64,000 nt of DNA from Fasciolopsis buskii. Lineage: Eukaryota; Platyhelminthes; Trematoda; Plagiorchiida; Fasciolidae. The notes below the pieces were generated by a model, which saw nothing but the letters and a program-made list of their open reading frames with translations, did no database searches and was not told the origin of the DNA. Position 1 is the first letter of the stretch. Every line of letters starts with the position of its first letter. Both the position numbers and the translations under genes were made by a program. Positions 50,961 through 61,705 of the stretch are shown one piece after another. The stretch is from assembly GCA_008360955.1 (NCBI GenBank), contig LUCM01004270.1, forward strand, positions 245,808 through 309,807, written 5' to 3'.

Positions 50961-53030
50961 AGCTGTTCAAGAAAAAATATTAGCGAAGAAGGTATCGTTT
51001 GCTCAAGATAACTATTCAGGATTCCAAAGTGCAGCACAATTTTGTAGGTCACAAAATTTATAATCACTTCATAGTGATTCCAGTGTTTTTCCTTCCAAGT
51101 CCAGTGGAAATCTTAAGGGACACTTCAACTGCGTTCAACACAATGAGAGACTCGGTAGTTCCCATCTTTCCGAACAAATTTACGGTCGCATTGAAGATCA
51201 AACTTGGGAGTGAGAACAAGTGGTTTCTCACTCTTTTTTTCCGCATCGATTTAGAGTTACAGTCTAAACAGTCAACCGAATAATTTAGCATCCACTCAAA
51301 AACGGATGTGGAATGTTCTGGGAATCTGCTTGTTACCAGATGACATAACTACAGTGAATTCCAGAGCCCTTTATTAACCAGCTCGTAAAAGAACTGAACA
51401 AACTGTGCAGTCGAAAAGACTGTGCTGCTAAAGACAGCCAATCCATCCGGAGTAGCTCTAATAAAAAAACTAGGATGTCTTCAGAAGATTTCAGAATAAA
51501 GGAAGGCCAGATCACATTCTCTGCTTCACAACGGGGCAGATGGCACAACATAATAATAGGCGAACTAACTGGAAGTAGGAATCAGCAAAGGGCTGCGTGA
51601 CAAACATTTCTGCTAAACGCTGAAAGCAAATTCATCAGCTATTCTACTTTCATATGGTCTACCAAAAGTGCATAAATCGGCACTCCTATGGGAATAACCG
51701 CAGTAAAGAAAAACTAGTGTTACCAACAAAAATGGCAGCTGGAATTTCCAGACCCACTCACTTTGAACCCTTCAAAGGTAGTCGTCGAAAAAACATTTCC
51801 TTTAGTAAGAAAACCATGGTGTCCGTGGAAGTTTTGTTAATGTTTCCTGATTCGAAGCTGTGAATTTTTTGTTAACAATAAACAACTTCCAACATGCCAG
51901 TAAACATCCTAACAGAATAACTCATAAAGCTAATGAGCCATGCAATCAGTGTTTATTTCTTTTTTAACGAACGTTCTTGTCGTCCATGAAATCCCTTGAC
52001 CTAGCTTCCTTTGTGAGATCTTTCTCTGGGGTGTACTGATGGTAAAACTGGATTATACAGAAACGAAGAAACGGGTAGGAACTGTTTGTCATTGCAATCC
52101 ATAAATGGACAACGTTTCATGCATAGCGCTTGCGGAACACAATGCATCGGTTATACCAAAAGAGTTTTAGTGTCCTTATCACCTAGCACATTTTGAGATG
52201 GAAACAGTAACCGAGGAGAAACTCGCACTTTCGATGTGATAATGATCAGAGAATAAGATGGGTTCAAACAAAGCAACATGTACAGAACGCAGACCTATAG
52301 AAGCCAGCAGATACACTCTCATATTTATATGCTAGTAACTTGTGGAAGAACCGTAGTGCGATGTCTAGCTTTCAAAGTTCAAAGCATATGCTCGTAGGAC
52401 ACGTCAAAGAACTATCTGGAGAGCGTGTAGCGAATAATTTTAAATCCCTGCCAAACAGAATAGTGTATTCTTAAAACCATAACGCAAAATCAGGTGTGTC
52501 GATGATACTTTCGTGAGCATTAAAAAAATCGGATGTTGCAGGGACATGTAAAACAAACAGCATATTCGGAGATGTCAACCTCATGATGGAATCGGAGAAA
52601 AATGGGGAAGTGACATTTCTCACGTGCTAATAAAAAAGAAGCTCAAATGCACGTGGTGGACAAAAGCCTGTCGGAAATAAACGTTCAGACCAGACAATTA
52701 AATTTCGTAGCGACCACCTGTTTCTCAAGGCAGAAAATATAAAGGGACGTCTTCTCTTCTCAGTAGTATGTTTCGCATATGGATGGACAAAGAAAAACCA
52801 GTACTTTCAAGTCTGACCGATGAAAATCCTCCGAAGAATCACTATGTGATTATCAAGTGGACTTATCATTCATTCACACTCCTAACGACTCAAATGAGAT
52901 TCTAGTAAGACGTCTGCTCTACATCGACTGGAAATCTTCAATCGATTCTATTTCGCGGCCGCTATCTCCAATTCCCACGAAGTCTCGTGAGAAAGACCAA
53001 ATCGAGGAGATAAAAAGTTTGTTCATTATT
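50961..53030. other. No supported gene; possible 5' part of the Penelope relic at the left edge
   Basis: Minus-strand frames at 50885-51067 and 51064-51291 directly precede the recognised reverse transcriptase blocks and may be its degraded N-terminal region, but no conserved block is readable. From 51.3 to 53.0 kb only short frames occur. Confidence 0.35.
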
Positions 53031-53060
53031 CGAAACTAATTACATATACATTAGTTTTCG
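53031..53060. repeat. Short inverted repeat
   Basis: CGAAACTAAT at 53031-53040 is complementary to ATTAGTTTTCG at 53050-53060 apart from one extra base, around an AT-rich loop. It could form a hairpin. No gene end on either side explains it as a terminator, and it may simply be a chance palindrome or the end of a small DNA element. Confidence 0.3.
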
Positions 53061-53859
53061 ATAAGCAACAGTCACTCATTGATTATTCTGCCGGCTAATT
53101 TGGTTCCGCGCACTCATCGACTTCCTTTTGCTGCGTTTTCGCTCCGCTTATTGATAGATATAATCAACGCGAGTCAATACCCATTGCCCTTACACTGCCC
53201 AAATAATTACAAAAATTATACATCCGTTCCCTGCTCACGAGACCCAAAAACAACTATCAAATTAAAACCCAATAACTAAGGAAGAAACCTACAAATTTAA
53301 GAAGCTCGAGAAAAACGGATGTAAGCGAAGTCTCTTAAGGAACCCGCCGCAGTGAACCGGAGAGCACAGTCAGTCAAAAGAGTCAGCTCATCAAACATCA
53401 AGATTGCATTCGAATTAATTGCAAGATTTTCGAACCTCAGGAAATCAGAGCTCCGTTAAAATCATTTAAAACTATTGGAACACTTTGATGAATAGCACAA
53501 GAGCAACGGGAAAAGTAAAACTTCAAATTCAGGTGCCAATGTACCGAGTGCGATTGAAGCTGTGTCGATCAAATCGGGTGGAAAGTGAAAACTCGGATTT
53601 AAGCAATCAAACTAGCTACGACTAGGTTCCTCCGTGACCCTTATTAGGCGGTAAAAATAGACAACTTCAGTCTGGATGATGCTGAAATTTTGGATCAAGT
53701 AACCCCGAGGCACCCAAAGGGGTTTTGGGATGTCGGTACTTTTCAAACATTTTACTTGATAAACAAATTAAACTGATTCACCTGCACTGTTGGATGAGCA
53801 GAAAATGGTCTGGATGGATAAAACAAACGGAAATAAAGTCTTTATGTCGGTTCAACTAG

Positions 53860-54036
53860 GGGACTGAAACAAGGGCCGAAGCAGAAACAGCTTGTAGAAA
53901 TACAAATCAAATTTCTCAAGACAGATGTCTATTTTGTAAAGTCAAGGGCCATTTGGGAAACGAACGTACTGTTTCCACTGGACGCTCACCGATGAGGTCC
54001 GAAGTCAAGTTCTCTGACAATTCCATAAAGATATGA
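53860..54036 (+). mobile_element. Gag-like zinc-knuckle fragment, retroelement remnant
   Basis: One plus-strand frame reads CLFCKVKGH at 53926-53952. This fits the C-x2-C-x4-H part of a CCHC zinc knuckle, the nucleic-acid-binding motif of retrotransposon Gag proteins. The final cysteine position is an arginine (CGT, one base from TGT), so the knuckle is broken. The frame is open from about 53869 to a stop near 54036. No protease, reverse transcriptase or integrase follows. The fragment is short and chance similarity is possible. Confidence 0.3.
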
Positions 54037-54076
54037 CTACTATTATTATTATTATTACTACTACTACTACTACTTC
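54036..54076 (+). repeat. Trinucleotide microsatellite, (TAT)n then (TAC)n
   Basis: About five TAT units pass into about six TAC units (ACTATTATTATT and then ACTACTACTAC), an uninterrupted compound trinucleotide repeat. It lies between the gag-like fragment and the 3' end of the minus-strand LINE. Confidence 0.9.
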
Positions 54077-54699
54077 TACAGAGTTACATTGTCGTTTCAC
54101 CTCAATCGTAAATACTTACAATCTAAACTCAGCGCTTAACAGTTAGAATACTATGATAGTCGGCCAAACATACAGAAGGACTTGCTTGCTTCTCAAATGC
54201 ACAATTATTTTCATAGATTCACTGTAGTCTGATCGTCAGACGGAACTCGAAATTCCCGGCCTCACAACTTCAGCGTTTACCTGCCAACTGACCATTGGCT
54301 AACGTACAAGTAAACGACTGTTTCCCTTGACTGTATTGCTATAATATTATGGTAGGTTTTTTAATGACTCAGAGATAAGACGTGAGTTATTGAATAAATA
54401 AGTCTTTTGGATTACTTTTTGGAAACCCTCTTCTCTATTGTCGTTTTTGGTGATTGCAACTAAGGCAAATGCACCTCAACAAATGACTTGGGTTTCAGTC
54501 CATGTTCATATGAGATACAATCCGATATGCGCCAACATTTGGTGAACATCGTGTATGCTACTTCATTTCTTCGGTGCAGCCCACCATATGACCTACAAGT
54601 TTTCTTTTTAACTCAGACCCAGGGAGCCCAAACAATGCCCGAAGTGATTTGTGCTGCGCAGGGATTCTCAATAAGAGACCAGTCCGATGACGAGCACTC

Positions 54700-57430
54700 G
54701 GTTGCTCACTTCAGCGTTGTTAACGTGCTGCTCCAGTGGACGTCAACTGCAGCCCAGCGACGAAATTCCTGAAATCTAAGGGACCATATTTCACGATCGT
54801 ACAGTATTACGGGGCCCACGGTGGCATTCGTTACCCAAACTTTTGAAGAGACGCAAAACAGTGTTGACGTCAGAGGTGCATGAGGTTAGGAAATGCTAAT
54901 CTGATCTCTGAAATGCAGCAAGCTGTACATTCTCATACTCTGACATTTAAAACATACAGCTTCCCGATGAACAAAACTCTCAGTAGTCTCCAGTGTTTCA
55001 CCGCACAAATGCAACGTATGTACAGACTGTAGCCAGTGCTGAAGTATAACCTTTCATTTGATGTTACAAACTACACACGGTATCGGGGCACCTTACTAGT
55101 CAAATGTTCAAGAGAAGCTAATCCGAGCTGCCGGCCTATTCCAAGTCACTAATTCCGTTCTCAGTAAGACAACGTTGTTGGTAGGTACCTTATTTTGCCA
55201 AGGCTTTCACTACCATGGGAGACAGAAACGCAAACCACGGCAGTTGAGAAGTTGGCCAATTTCGACATCCGACAACAACGTTGTGTTATTAATGTCACTT
55301 AATTCACAATAAGTTTTAAAACATGGTACGCCAATTTTTCGACGCATTCCTTACGTAGTCTGGTTCCAAGATTTACGGTAATTTTCTAACCTGTTAAGAG
55401 ATCAAAACCATCTTCCACGAGACTCTCGACTAATATTTTAGGGACTTCGTTTATCGCAAAGCTAAAGAAAAACGCTAAAGAATGACAACCTTGAAATCCA
55501 CTGGAAACTTCAAATGAAGACCAAAGCTTGCCGTAGACTGTTACTGGTCCAGAAGTGTAAGGGTAAAAGAAAATTAATGACTGACACGTATTCTTGAAGC
55601 ACGCCGCGTCTTAAAAAAGAAACTTATAAATCAGTCCTGCCAAATTAATAAAAACTGCTCTGATATCAAGGAAGGAGGCAATTGTTGGTCCGAGGTAATT
55701 GCGTCTATGCATTAATAGTTGACGGAGAGTGAATATCCGATCAACGCAGTCCCGAGCGGCAGAAAACCCGCCTGCTGCTCAAGAATTTGTTTCTTTCTTT
55801 TTGCTATTAATTTACAGATAGCAAAAAAATATTCAAAGCCACCTGCACCCTCCATGGCAGTCACAGCCGGTTGGCCACCGAGTCTTGATGACCATCAGTT
55901 CCGAACACTCCGGAGGAGTTTATTCCTTGTCTCATACTTTGAAGCTTTCGAGAGTCAGTTCACTTGCCATATCGTATTTTGCTTCTTTCAATAAAGCTGA
56001 CGGTATGCAGTCTGGTTTTGCAGCCTTGCGGCGTTAGAGGGGCGTAAGTGCGACACAGATTTCAGGCCAGTTAAACTACAGACTGAAGTGTTAATCTGAC
56101 CTTTCTAGGGCCAGCGAATGGGCACTCCGTCGGCTTGACAGATAATCTAGCGGGAACCACTTGTTTAGGTATTAACAAAATGAGTCAGGTGGGGCAATTT
56201 TTAGAGATTCCTTAGGGCAGTACCTGATTCCATTTCAATGAAGCGTTTTGATTACCCGTTTCCGTGATCACTTCTTGGGTTTCTTATGGACTAATGTTTC
56301 AGGTCCTGGTGGGTTAGTTTAGTCGGCAAGTCCTTTGAGATTGGACTACGGATAGGGTATTAGAGATATGTAGTGATCTTATGGCCTGAAATAATGCCAA
56401 GACTAGTCGGACAAGAGGAGACCACTGCTGCGATAGAGGGGATGATGGGATAGCGCCCAACGTATCTCCTGTCCTACTGTAGATTTTGACCATCATAGCT
56501 GGCTTCGATATCTCTGGGATGACTCGGGATACCAAGTTCCTGAAGGTTGCACCCAACTGCATAACAATCCTGGGGTACGCCAATGCTGAACCAAAATCAA
56601 ACCAAGTTCCCCATTACGAAAGCAGTTTTGAACACAGCCGTGCAATCTGTAACTTATTTTGCTGTAATTCATCTTGATCCCATTCTGGGTAAGAAAGCCG
56701 ACAGATTGGTGGATGGCGCTTAAAACTAGTGTTCAATAGAAGCAGTCGGTGTTAAGAGAATAGACTTCAGGGTCCCACTATTATCTGAGCGGCAGAAATT
56801 AAGACCAGAAAGAATTCATAGGTGGCGCTCACCACGTGCAAGTCTGAATATCATGGAATTTAAGCCCCCAGATTAAATTGACAGTGTCCATTTTTTGTAC
56901 TGTTACGTCGTGAAGATGTTTACTAAAACTATCCTTCGAGAAATCAGGGATGCCTCATGCGGGGGCACACAGAAATCAAAAGCCAGTACCACCCACCAGC
57001 TTTTATCTTGCCTGTTTTGCATTAGCTTTTGATGAACCTAGCAAACAGCTGACTATCATCTTGGATCCACTCGAAAGCACCAGTCTCCAGTTTATCATTT
57101 AAAACTACTCCAACTCCCGTTCGACCAGAAGCCTAGACTTCTGTTTCCAGAACAATATAAGTAATAATATCTTTGGCGTTCGGCGGTAACTTTCTTATTA
57201 GACTGATGTCGCCAGTTCTGGCTTCTTGCGGAATGCACATGATAAAATCAGTACTATTCAAGGTTCTAGCTGAGCTTGTTTGCTGAAGTATACGTAGCAC
57301 AGTACGCTTGTAATGTTCCAATTTTGAACGGTGAACGTGTGCAAAGTGCCGCGGCATACGTGAGTAAAGTATCGGATCCATTGGATTGTGCCTCGATCCT
57401 GCGCTGGCGTCATTATCAGAAGACAAGTAA
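54700..57430 (-). mobile_element. Decayed RTE-like non-LTR retrotransposon, split by a Penelope tail
   Basis: The minus-strand pseudogene has blocks in element order. The endonuclease shows CIPQEARTGDISLI (about 57238-57196; usual form Q-E-x-R) and GRTGVGVVLNDKLETGAFEW (about 57128-57064). The RT entry block is KAAKPDCIPSALLKEA (about 56030-55980; usual form K-A-x-G-P-D-x-I-P). The first palm block has CVDRIFTLRQL and PTIASFLDIRAVF (about 55770-55637). The next block has YGKLWSSFEVSSGFQGC and FAINEV (about 55545-55420) and GFDLLTG (about 55400). The catalytic YADD site is at about 55188-55165 but reads TNNVVLL, both Asp changed to Asn. The post-RT blocks are EIRLAFPNLMHL (about 54910) and NATVGPVILYDREIWSLR (about 54835-54781). 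Stops and frameshifts are frequent. A 166-base Penelope tail lies between GFDLLTG and the YADD site. The family is the same as the copy at 34.6 kb, in opposite orientation. Confidence 0.72.
55195..55360 (-). mobile_element. Penelope tail, copy C, nested inside the RTE-like LINE
   Basis: Homology to copy B runs from ACGTAAGGAATGCGTCGAAAAATTGG and ACCATGTTTT through AATAACACAACG to the GGCAAAAT end (minus strand). The hairpin arm region is more diverged here (CACGGCAGTTGAGAAGTTGGCC on the plus strand). It lies exactly between two neighbouring conserved RT blocks of the host LINE, so it inserted after the LINE did. Confidence 0.6.
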
Positions 57431-57989
57431 ACTGATGAATCTGAGAGTTATTTTGCACCCAACGGGACAACAAGATTTTGTGGAGGTCATCCTGGAGTAG
57501 GTCCAAGATTTGGTTGTGAGCGCACAACCGCCAGGAAGTTTCCTCAGACATCCGCGACTGAAGCCTTCAGAAATCGAATACATAGTCCACAAAGCAGCGG
57601 AGGTAAGCTTTAGGTCCTTTACCTAGTTGGAGCTGCTGACTGACTGCTCAATTACCACATCCTTCGGATGAGGCCAGACATCCTGGATGTCCTGTACACC
57701 CTTGCCCCAGATGCCTGTAGGCCTAGGGCTGTATTCCTCGTAGGTCGTCGTAATCGTTTTGAATAAGGACTTGGCCATCTTCCCTGGGCTAACGAGAAAA
57801 ATCAGTCAACTCGGTTGAGAATACCAGGTTTGTGCCTTCGTCCTCTCATTTTGTATAAACGGCCTTCGTCAAGAGAAAATGCAGAGTAAGATTTCCTCAA
57901 CAGAGACTTTGTGAGACACATAGTTACTGGGGCGAATCTGGAGGGCCAGTTAGGATAAATGACCAATTTGTAGCTTTAAAAACACCCCA
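57431..57989. other. No supported gene; flank between opposite LINE copies
   Basis: The segment lies upstream of the minus-strand LINE and just before the 3' remnant of a plus-strand LINE. It probably contains decayed LINE sequence, but no conserved block is readable. A minus-strand frame (57258-57551) overlaps the LINE endonuclease start in another phase. Confidence 0.3.
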
Positions 57990-58135
57990 AACTTATTGAG
58001 ACTTTTCAAGGAGCGGCACGGAAAAATATACTAAAGCCTTCACCAGTGGATCGATTCGTATTGGTCCAGTTGGACTGCTAGGATGAGGAGCACGAGGGCC
58101 CTTCAAACGACGACTGAATACAACAGGTAGTGACA
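57990..58135 (+). mobile_element. 3' remnant of a third RTE-like LINE
   Basis: The plus strand reads KAFTSGSIRIGPVGLLG followed by a stop and GARGPF (about 58032-58105). This aligns with LTSGVVRIVAIRLPSLGPGDF in the LINE at 36.74-36.80 kb, the conserved C-terminal segment of these elements (usual core R-L-P-G-W-G-P-R-D). Upstream blocks are not readable. It is a short, decayed end. Confidence 0.4.
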
Positions 58136-59685
58136 TTTAATGAAGCATTGGCGGTTATCCTCTTAAAATAGTTAGTCATGCTATCTTGCAGCCGAGTCCG
58201 ATATGTATCGGTCTTTTCTCTTCTGAGTAGATGTTGTTGTGAGGAATTAGTCAAATCAGAGCGATTTGGTGCTAGATGATGTTTACAAAACTGTACTAAA
58301 CCCTGAGGCTTCCGGCTCCTGCAAAATGGTTGAAACCTTTCTCATTCATGGCCCTCGTTACAACAGAAGCGATCAGCTTACGTCCATTGGATCCTGTTTT
58401 GCGTGTATAAATATCATTACCATAGACAAGTTAAACACTCTGGCCGAGATGGGAATAAAAAATGATTGTTGACAATATGTCACCCTTGGAATAAACAGAA
58501 ATAATTGAATTCTCACTATTCCAGTTTGGCTAGCAAACCAAATGTAAAACGCAGCACCTCATTCGGAACGAAGCTCAGTCAACTGTCATTTTCGTTTATA
58601 TGATCTGTGCTCGAGTACGAAGAATTACTGAGAACAACTAGCCCGCTTTTAAGCGTTCATTTTTGGTGTGATCACGTGATTATTCTAAAAGTTAAGGAAG
58701 CGGAGTTCTTAGTTTACTCATTTTAACTTGGATAACTTGGATTACTTAATACTAATCCGTTCAGGTTTGCATTATTGTTAATCCTGATCGGTTCATTCCA
58801 GGCTTGAAGGCATACAGCGATTTTTATTGCAGCTAAAGAATAGATATGCTGTTGCCACCTGCCTTTAGAAGAGCAGCATGTGCCATTGCTATAAATAAAT
58901 TTACTGGTCTCATCTCTGTCCGAAATGATTTGCTTACCATCTGTTATTAATGTCCCAAACGGCGACAAACATCCATTTTTCTTTCACGAAATATCCCTTC
59001 CAAGAAGTGCAAAATATTTGATCTACCGTCGCGAATAAAGTCAACCAAACGATCATCGCTTGCTCTAGATCCTAATATAATCTTTGTTTTGCAACCTGCA
59101 GACAGGACTCGAACAATCTGGGAAAGTGACTGAATAATGAACCACGATATCTCTGCTCCTATTTATGACTAACTTTTCTAAGTTATGAAAATGTATTATC
59201 ATCACGGTAGAATCAACTGAGAACTAACATGTAAAATGCCATGACCGACTAGAAACACTTGATCTGCTGGTGAACCTTACAAAATTTCTTTTCAACTCTA
59301 TTGCGCAATTTAGTCGATGAAGTCACATTGCACAGATACGTTCCCATGAGTGCTGGTAAGCAATGGTTAACAGGTGACGAAATGCTTCGGACCACGTCTA
59401 TGAACCTAGCACTTTCGAATTAATTTTTCCAGTGAATGATGACCTGAAACGAGTAACAGGAAACCAGATAGTTAACTGTGATTTGGACAAACTCGGAGAA
59501 TCATACTTGTCAACCTGCCCACGTGCCACAAAGGTGCTACGCAACGTTATGGACCTGATCTATTTGACTCATTTGATAGGTTAACTAGATTCATTTTTAC
59601 AATGCCTAATCTTTTTAAAGTATATAGTAAAATAAACGAAACTCACTTTAAAACGAGGAATCATTCCTTCGAGATATTTTTGTAA
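58136..59685. other. No supported gene
   Basis: Short frames only (68 codons at 58266-58472 plus; 81 codons at 58723-58968 minus), without a recognised domain or repeat copy. Confidence 0.45.
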
Positions 59686-60207
59686 TTAGCTTGACTTTAG
59701 TTCCATTTGAACACAACCGTTTTGCATAAGTTCTAAGGATGGGCGATAAAACCATCGTAAACAAGTTGTGCATTCACGATACTTTTCACGCCATAAGGAG
59801 CATATTATGTAATCAGAATCAGGAGGCGCGTTAAATGAGTGACATTTTTTCGAAGCCACTGCACTGCATATTTCATTGGCAGTAAATCCTGGACAGTCAA
59901 AATAACGGGAACTATAAATGTTTGTGCAATTTCGCCAGACTGCAAAGTTCATCGAAGAAAAGGTAGAAAACCAGCGGGTTTTGACTGCATTGAAGTCCCG
60001 ATCGCAACGGGTGGTCGTACTGCTAGCATCCTGAGGTTTGAAAATGAGTCCAGAACCCTCAGAACCGTGCATTACCCGTATCAATTGCACTTTTATGAAA
60101 ACAAATCTATCCGTATGTATTTCAATGAATCGGCGTGCCAGTGGCATTGTCATTTCCAACACATTCGTTTTACTTCCGTATCTTACGCGCGTCTCCCAGC
60201 GCCACAT
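59686..60207 (-). CDS. Candidate exon, Cys-rich, identity unknown
   Basis: A minus-strand frame of 173 codons, the longest uninterrupted one after the GPCR and the candidate exon at 12.3 kb. A possible acceptor (CATTTTCAAACCTCAG) lies inside it near 60032, so a real exon could start with DASSTTTRCDRD and run about 114 codons to the stop at 59686. That part holds about nine cysteines, several in pairs or short spacing (ECTTC, KKC, IIC), which suggests an extracellular disulfide-bonded domain. I cannot match it to a family. A plus-strand frame (59839-60219, 126 codons) overlaps it and weakens the case. No signal peptide or poly(A) signal is evident. Confidence 0.28.
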   Translation of the reverse strand: MWRWETRVRYGSKTNVLEMTMPLARRFIEIHTDRFVFIKVQLIRVMHGSEGSGLIFKPQDASSTTTRCDRDFNAVKTRWFSTFSSMNFAVWRNCTNIYSSRYFDCPGFTANEICSAVASKKCHSFNAPPDSDYIICSLWREKYRECTTCLRWFYRPSLELMQNGCVQMELKSS

Positions 60208-60984
60208 TTCTTGGTTTGAATTTGTCGAGGGGCACCGTGACTAACTCTGTGAAGAATATCGTTTGGCTTTTCTATTCAAGCGAGCGATAAAATGAGTTTT
60301 CAGTGCACCCATCAAGTACAGGTGCTGCGGGGCAAGCATGCCTCATAATCTCCATGTCCCAGAAATATGTGAACAATGATAGGGACAACTGGAACGACCT
60401 GGATTCGTAGGGGGACTCAAAAGGTCGCGCAGGGTAACAAATTAGGGTAAGTCAACTGGTCATCTACCACCAAAGTGACCGGAAGAGTTATAATTCAAAC
60501 TGTTGATCATTTAGATGTCATCTGTTGAAAAAAGAAAATGTCCTCATAACATTAATATTTTTGATGATGTTGCTATTCACATTTGTCTGCCGAAAAGTGA
60601 TCACTATCATCCTGTTACCAATGCCTTGAGGCTTTGGTAGTGCTATTTATTTCCAAAATGGTCGGTGGCTGATAAACCAATCCCGGTAGCTTCGTCGGTC
60701 AGGCTTCCATTTTTGTGTCAGTTATTTCCTTGTGCGAATCGAATTTGACAATCCTATTTTGGCAGTATTAGAAGCCACTCTGTCATGTGGTTACAATACG
60801 CCTCTAGCTCTATAGCTTAAGCCTTTTTTGTGGATAAAGCAATCGTTCGTTTCATTTTACTGATCTTGAGTAGCTTCTATTAAAATTATCATACAAGTGA
60901 TTTTTACTGAAAGCTTTCAAGCTTTTAGTTGCGTTTAGCGGCTAAATCAGTAGATCGCTGAGTAAAACTTGTCCACAACCAACG
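60208..60984. other. No supported gene
   Basis: No open frame of note and no repeat copy recognised. Confidence 0.45.
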
Positions 60985-61062
60985 CAATGGGCACCACAAA
61001 CAAGAATCGAACCGATGATCTTCCGCTTACCGGGAAGATACACTATCAATTGAACTACCTTT
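60985..61062 (-). repeat. tRNA-like sequence, probable pseudogene or SINE head
   Basis: Read on the minus strand: an A-box-like TAGTTCAATTGATAG, then ATCTTCC and GGAAGAT able to pair as an extended anticodon stem around CGGTAAGC, then a B-box-like GGTTCGATTC and a GTGGTGCC end. The anticodon loop would be eight bases and the T stem pairs poorly. A functional tRNA is therefore unlikely. The plus-strand frame at 60969-61223 runs across it and is presumably spurious. Confidence 0.35.
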
Positions 61063-61616
61063 GTCCTGTCTTGAACGCGAAGTGCGTGTGTAAACATCCA
61101 GCTTTGCATACTCACTATTTCAGTGACATGCCAATCAAACCGGCTTCAGCCACAAGCTGCTTTGTAAAAGAAGAACCAATCAGTGCTATCAAGGAAAGTC
61201 ACTGCGCTGACCATTCCAGATAGGAAACTCTAGAAGACAGACCAGAGTACAGTCCCAATGATAAAGGTTTGAAGATGTTATCTACCTACCTGAACAGGAC
61301 ATCAAATCAGAGCCAGCCATCGGACAACTAACATTAGAAACGGGTGTTCCATCAAACTCGACCCATGCACTCTCCATTTCAAAGCTCACTGAATACCCCA
61401 GATTTCAACAGGAATAAACTATCAAAGTTGGACGCCTTAATCACAAACAATTCATCAACTTTCACATGCTCGTAAAATTCAGCGTAAAAGCGGTGCGTTA
61501 GGTGCCTCGAAGAAGTAAACAGCAGCGTGTCAGTTGCCTCAAATGCAACAGAGCAGAAATCCTAGGAATTAATGCTCTTCGGAACAAATACTTGAAACTG
61601 GGATGGGAAATGTTAC
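61063..61616. other. No supported gene
   Basis: The segment precedes Penelope tail D. Coding remnants of a Penelope reverse transcriptase would be expected here on the plus strand if the copy were long, but none is readable. Confidence 0.4.
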
Positions 61617-61705
61617 TGTGAATGATATATTGTTAATAACCGCGTTGTCGGTAAAAGCAATTAGCCAACGTTTCGACTACCGTGAGTAGTCTTTCTCAAG
61701 GCAAG
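61617..61705 (+). mobile_element. Penelope tail, copy D (no coding part)
   Basis: The plus strand runs TGTGAATGATATATTGTTAATAAC, CGCGTTGTCGGT, GCCAACGTTTCGACTACC, GTGAGTAGTCTTTCTCAAGGC. This matches the reverse complement of copy B at 49631-49720 closely, including the GCC/GGC outer arms, the stem-loop and the GTTTC (GAAAC on the other strand). It is the least decayed copy of the hairpin. No reverse transcriptase sequence precedes it. Confidence 0.65.

Noticed and set aside
54488..54772. 94-codon plus-strand frame
   Set aside because: It is antisense to the C-terminal part of the minus-strand RTE-like LINE, which explains the open reading.
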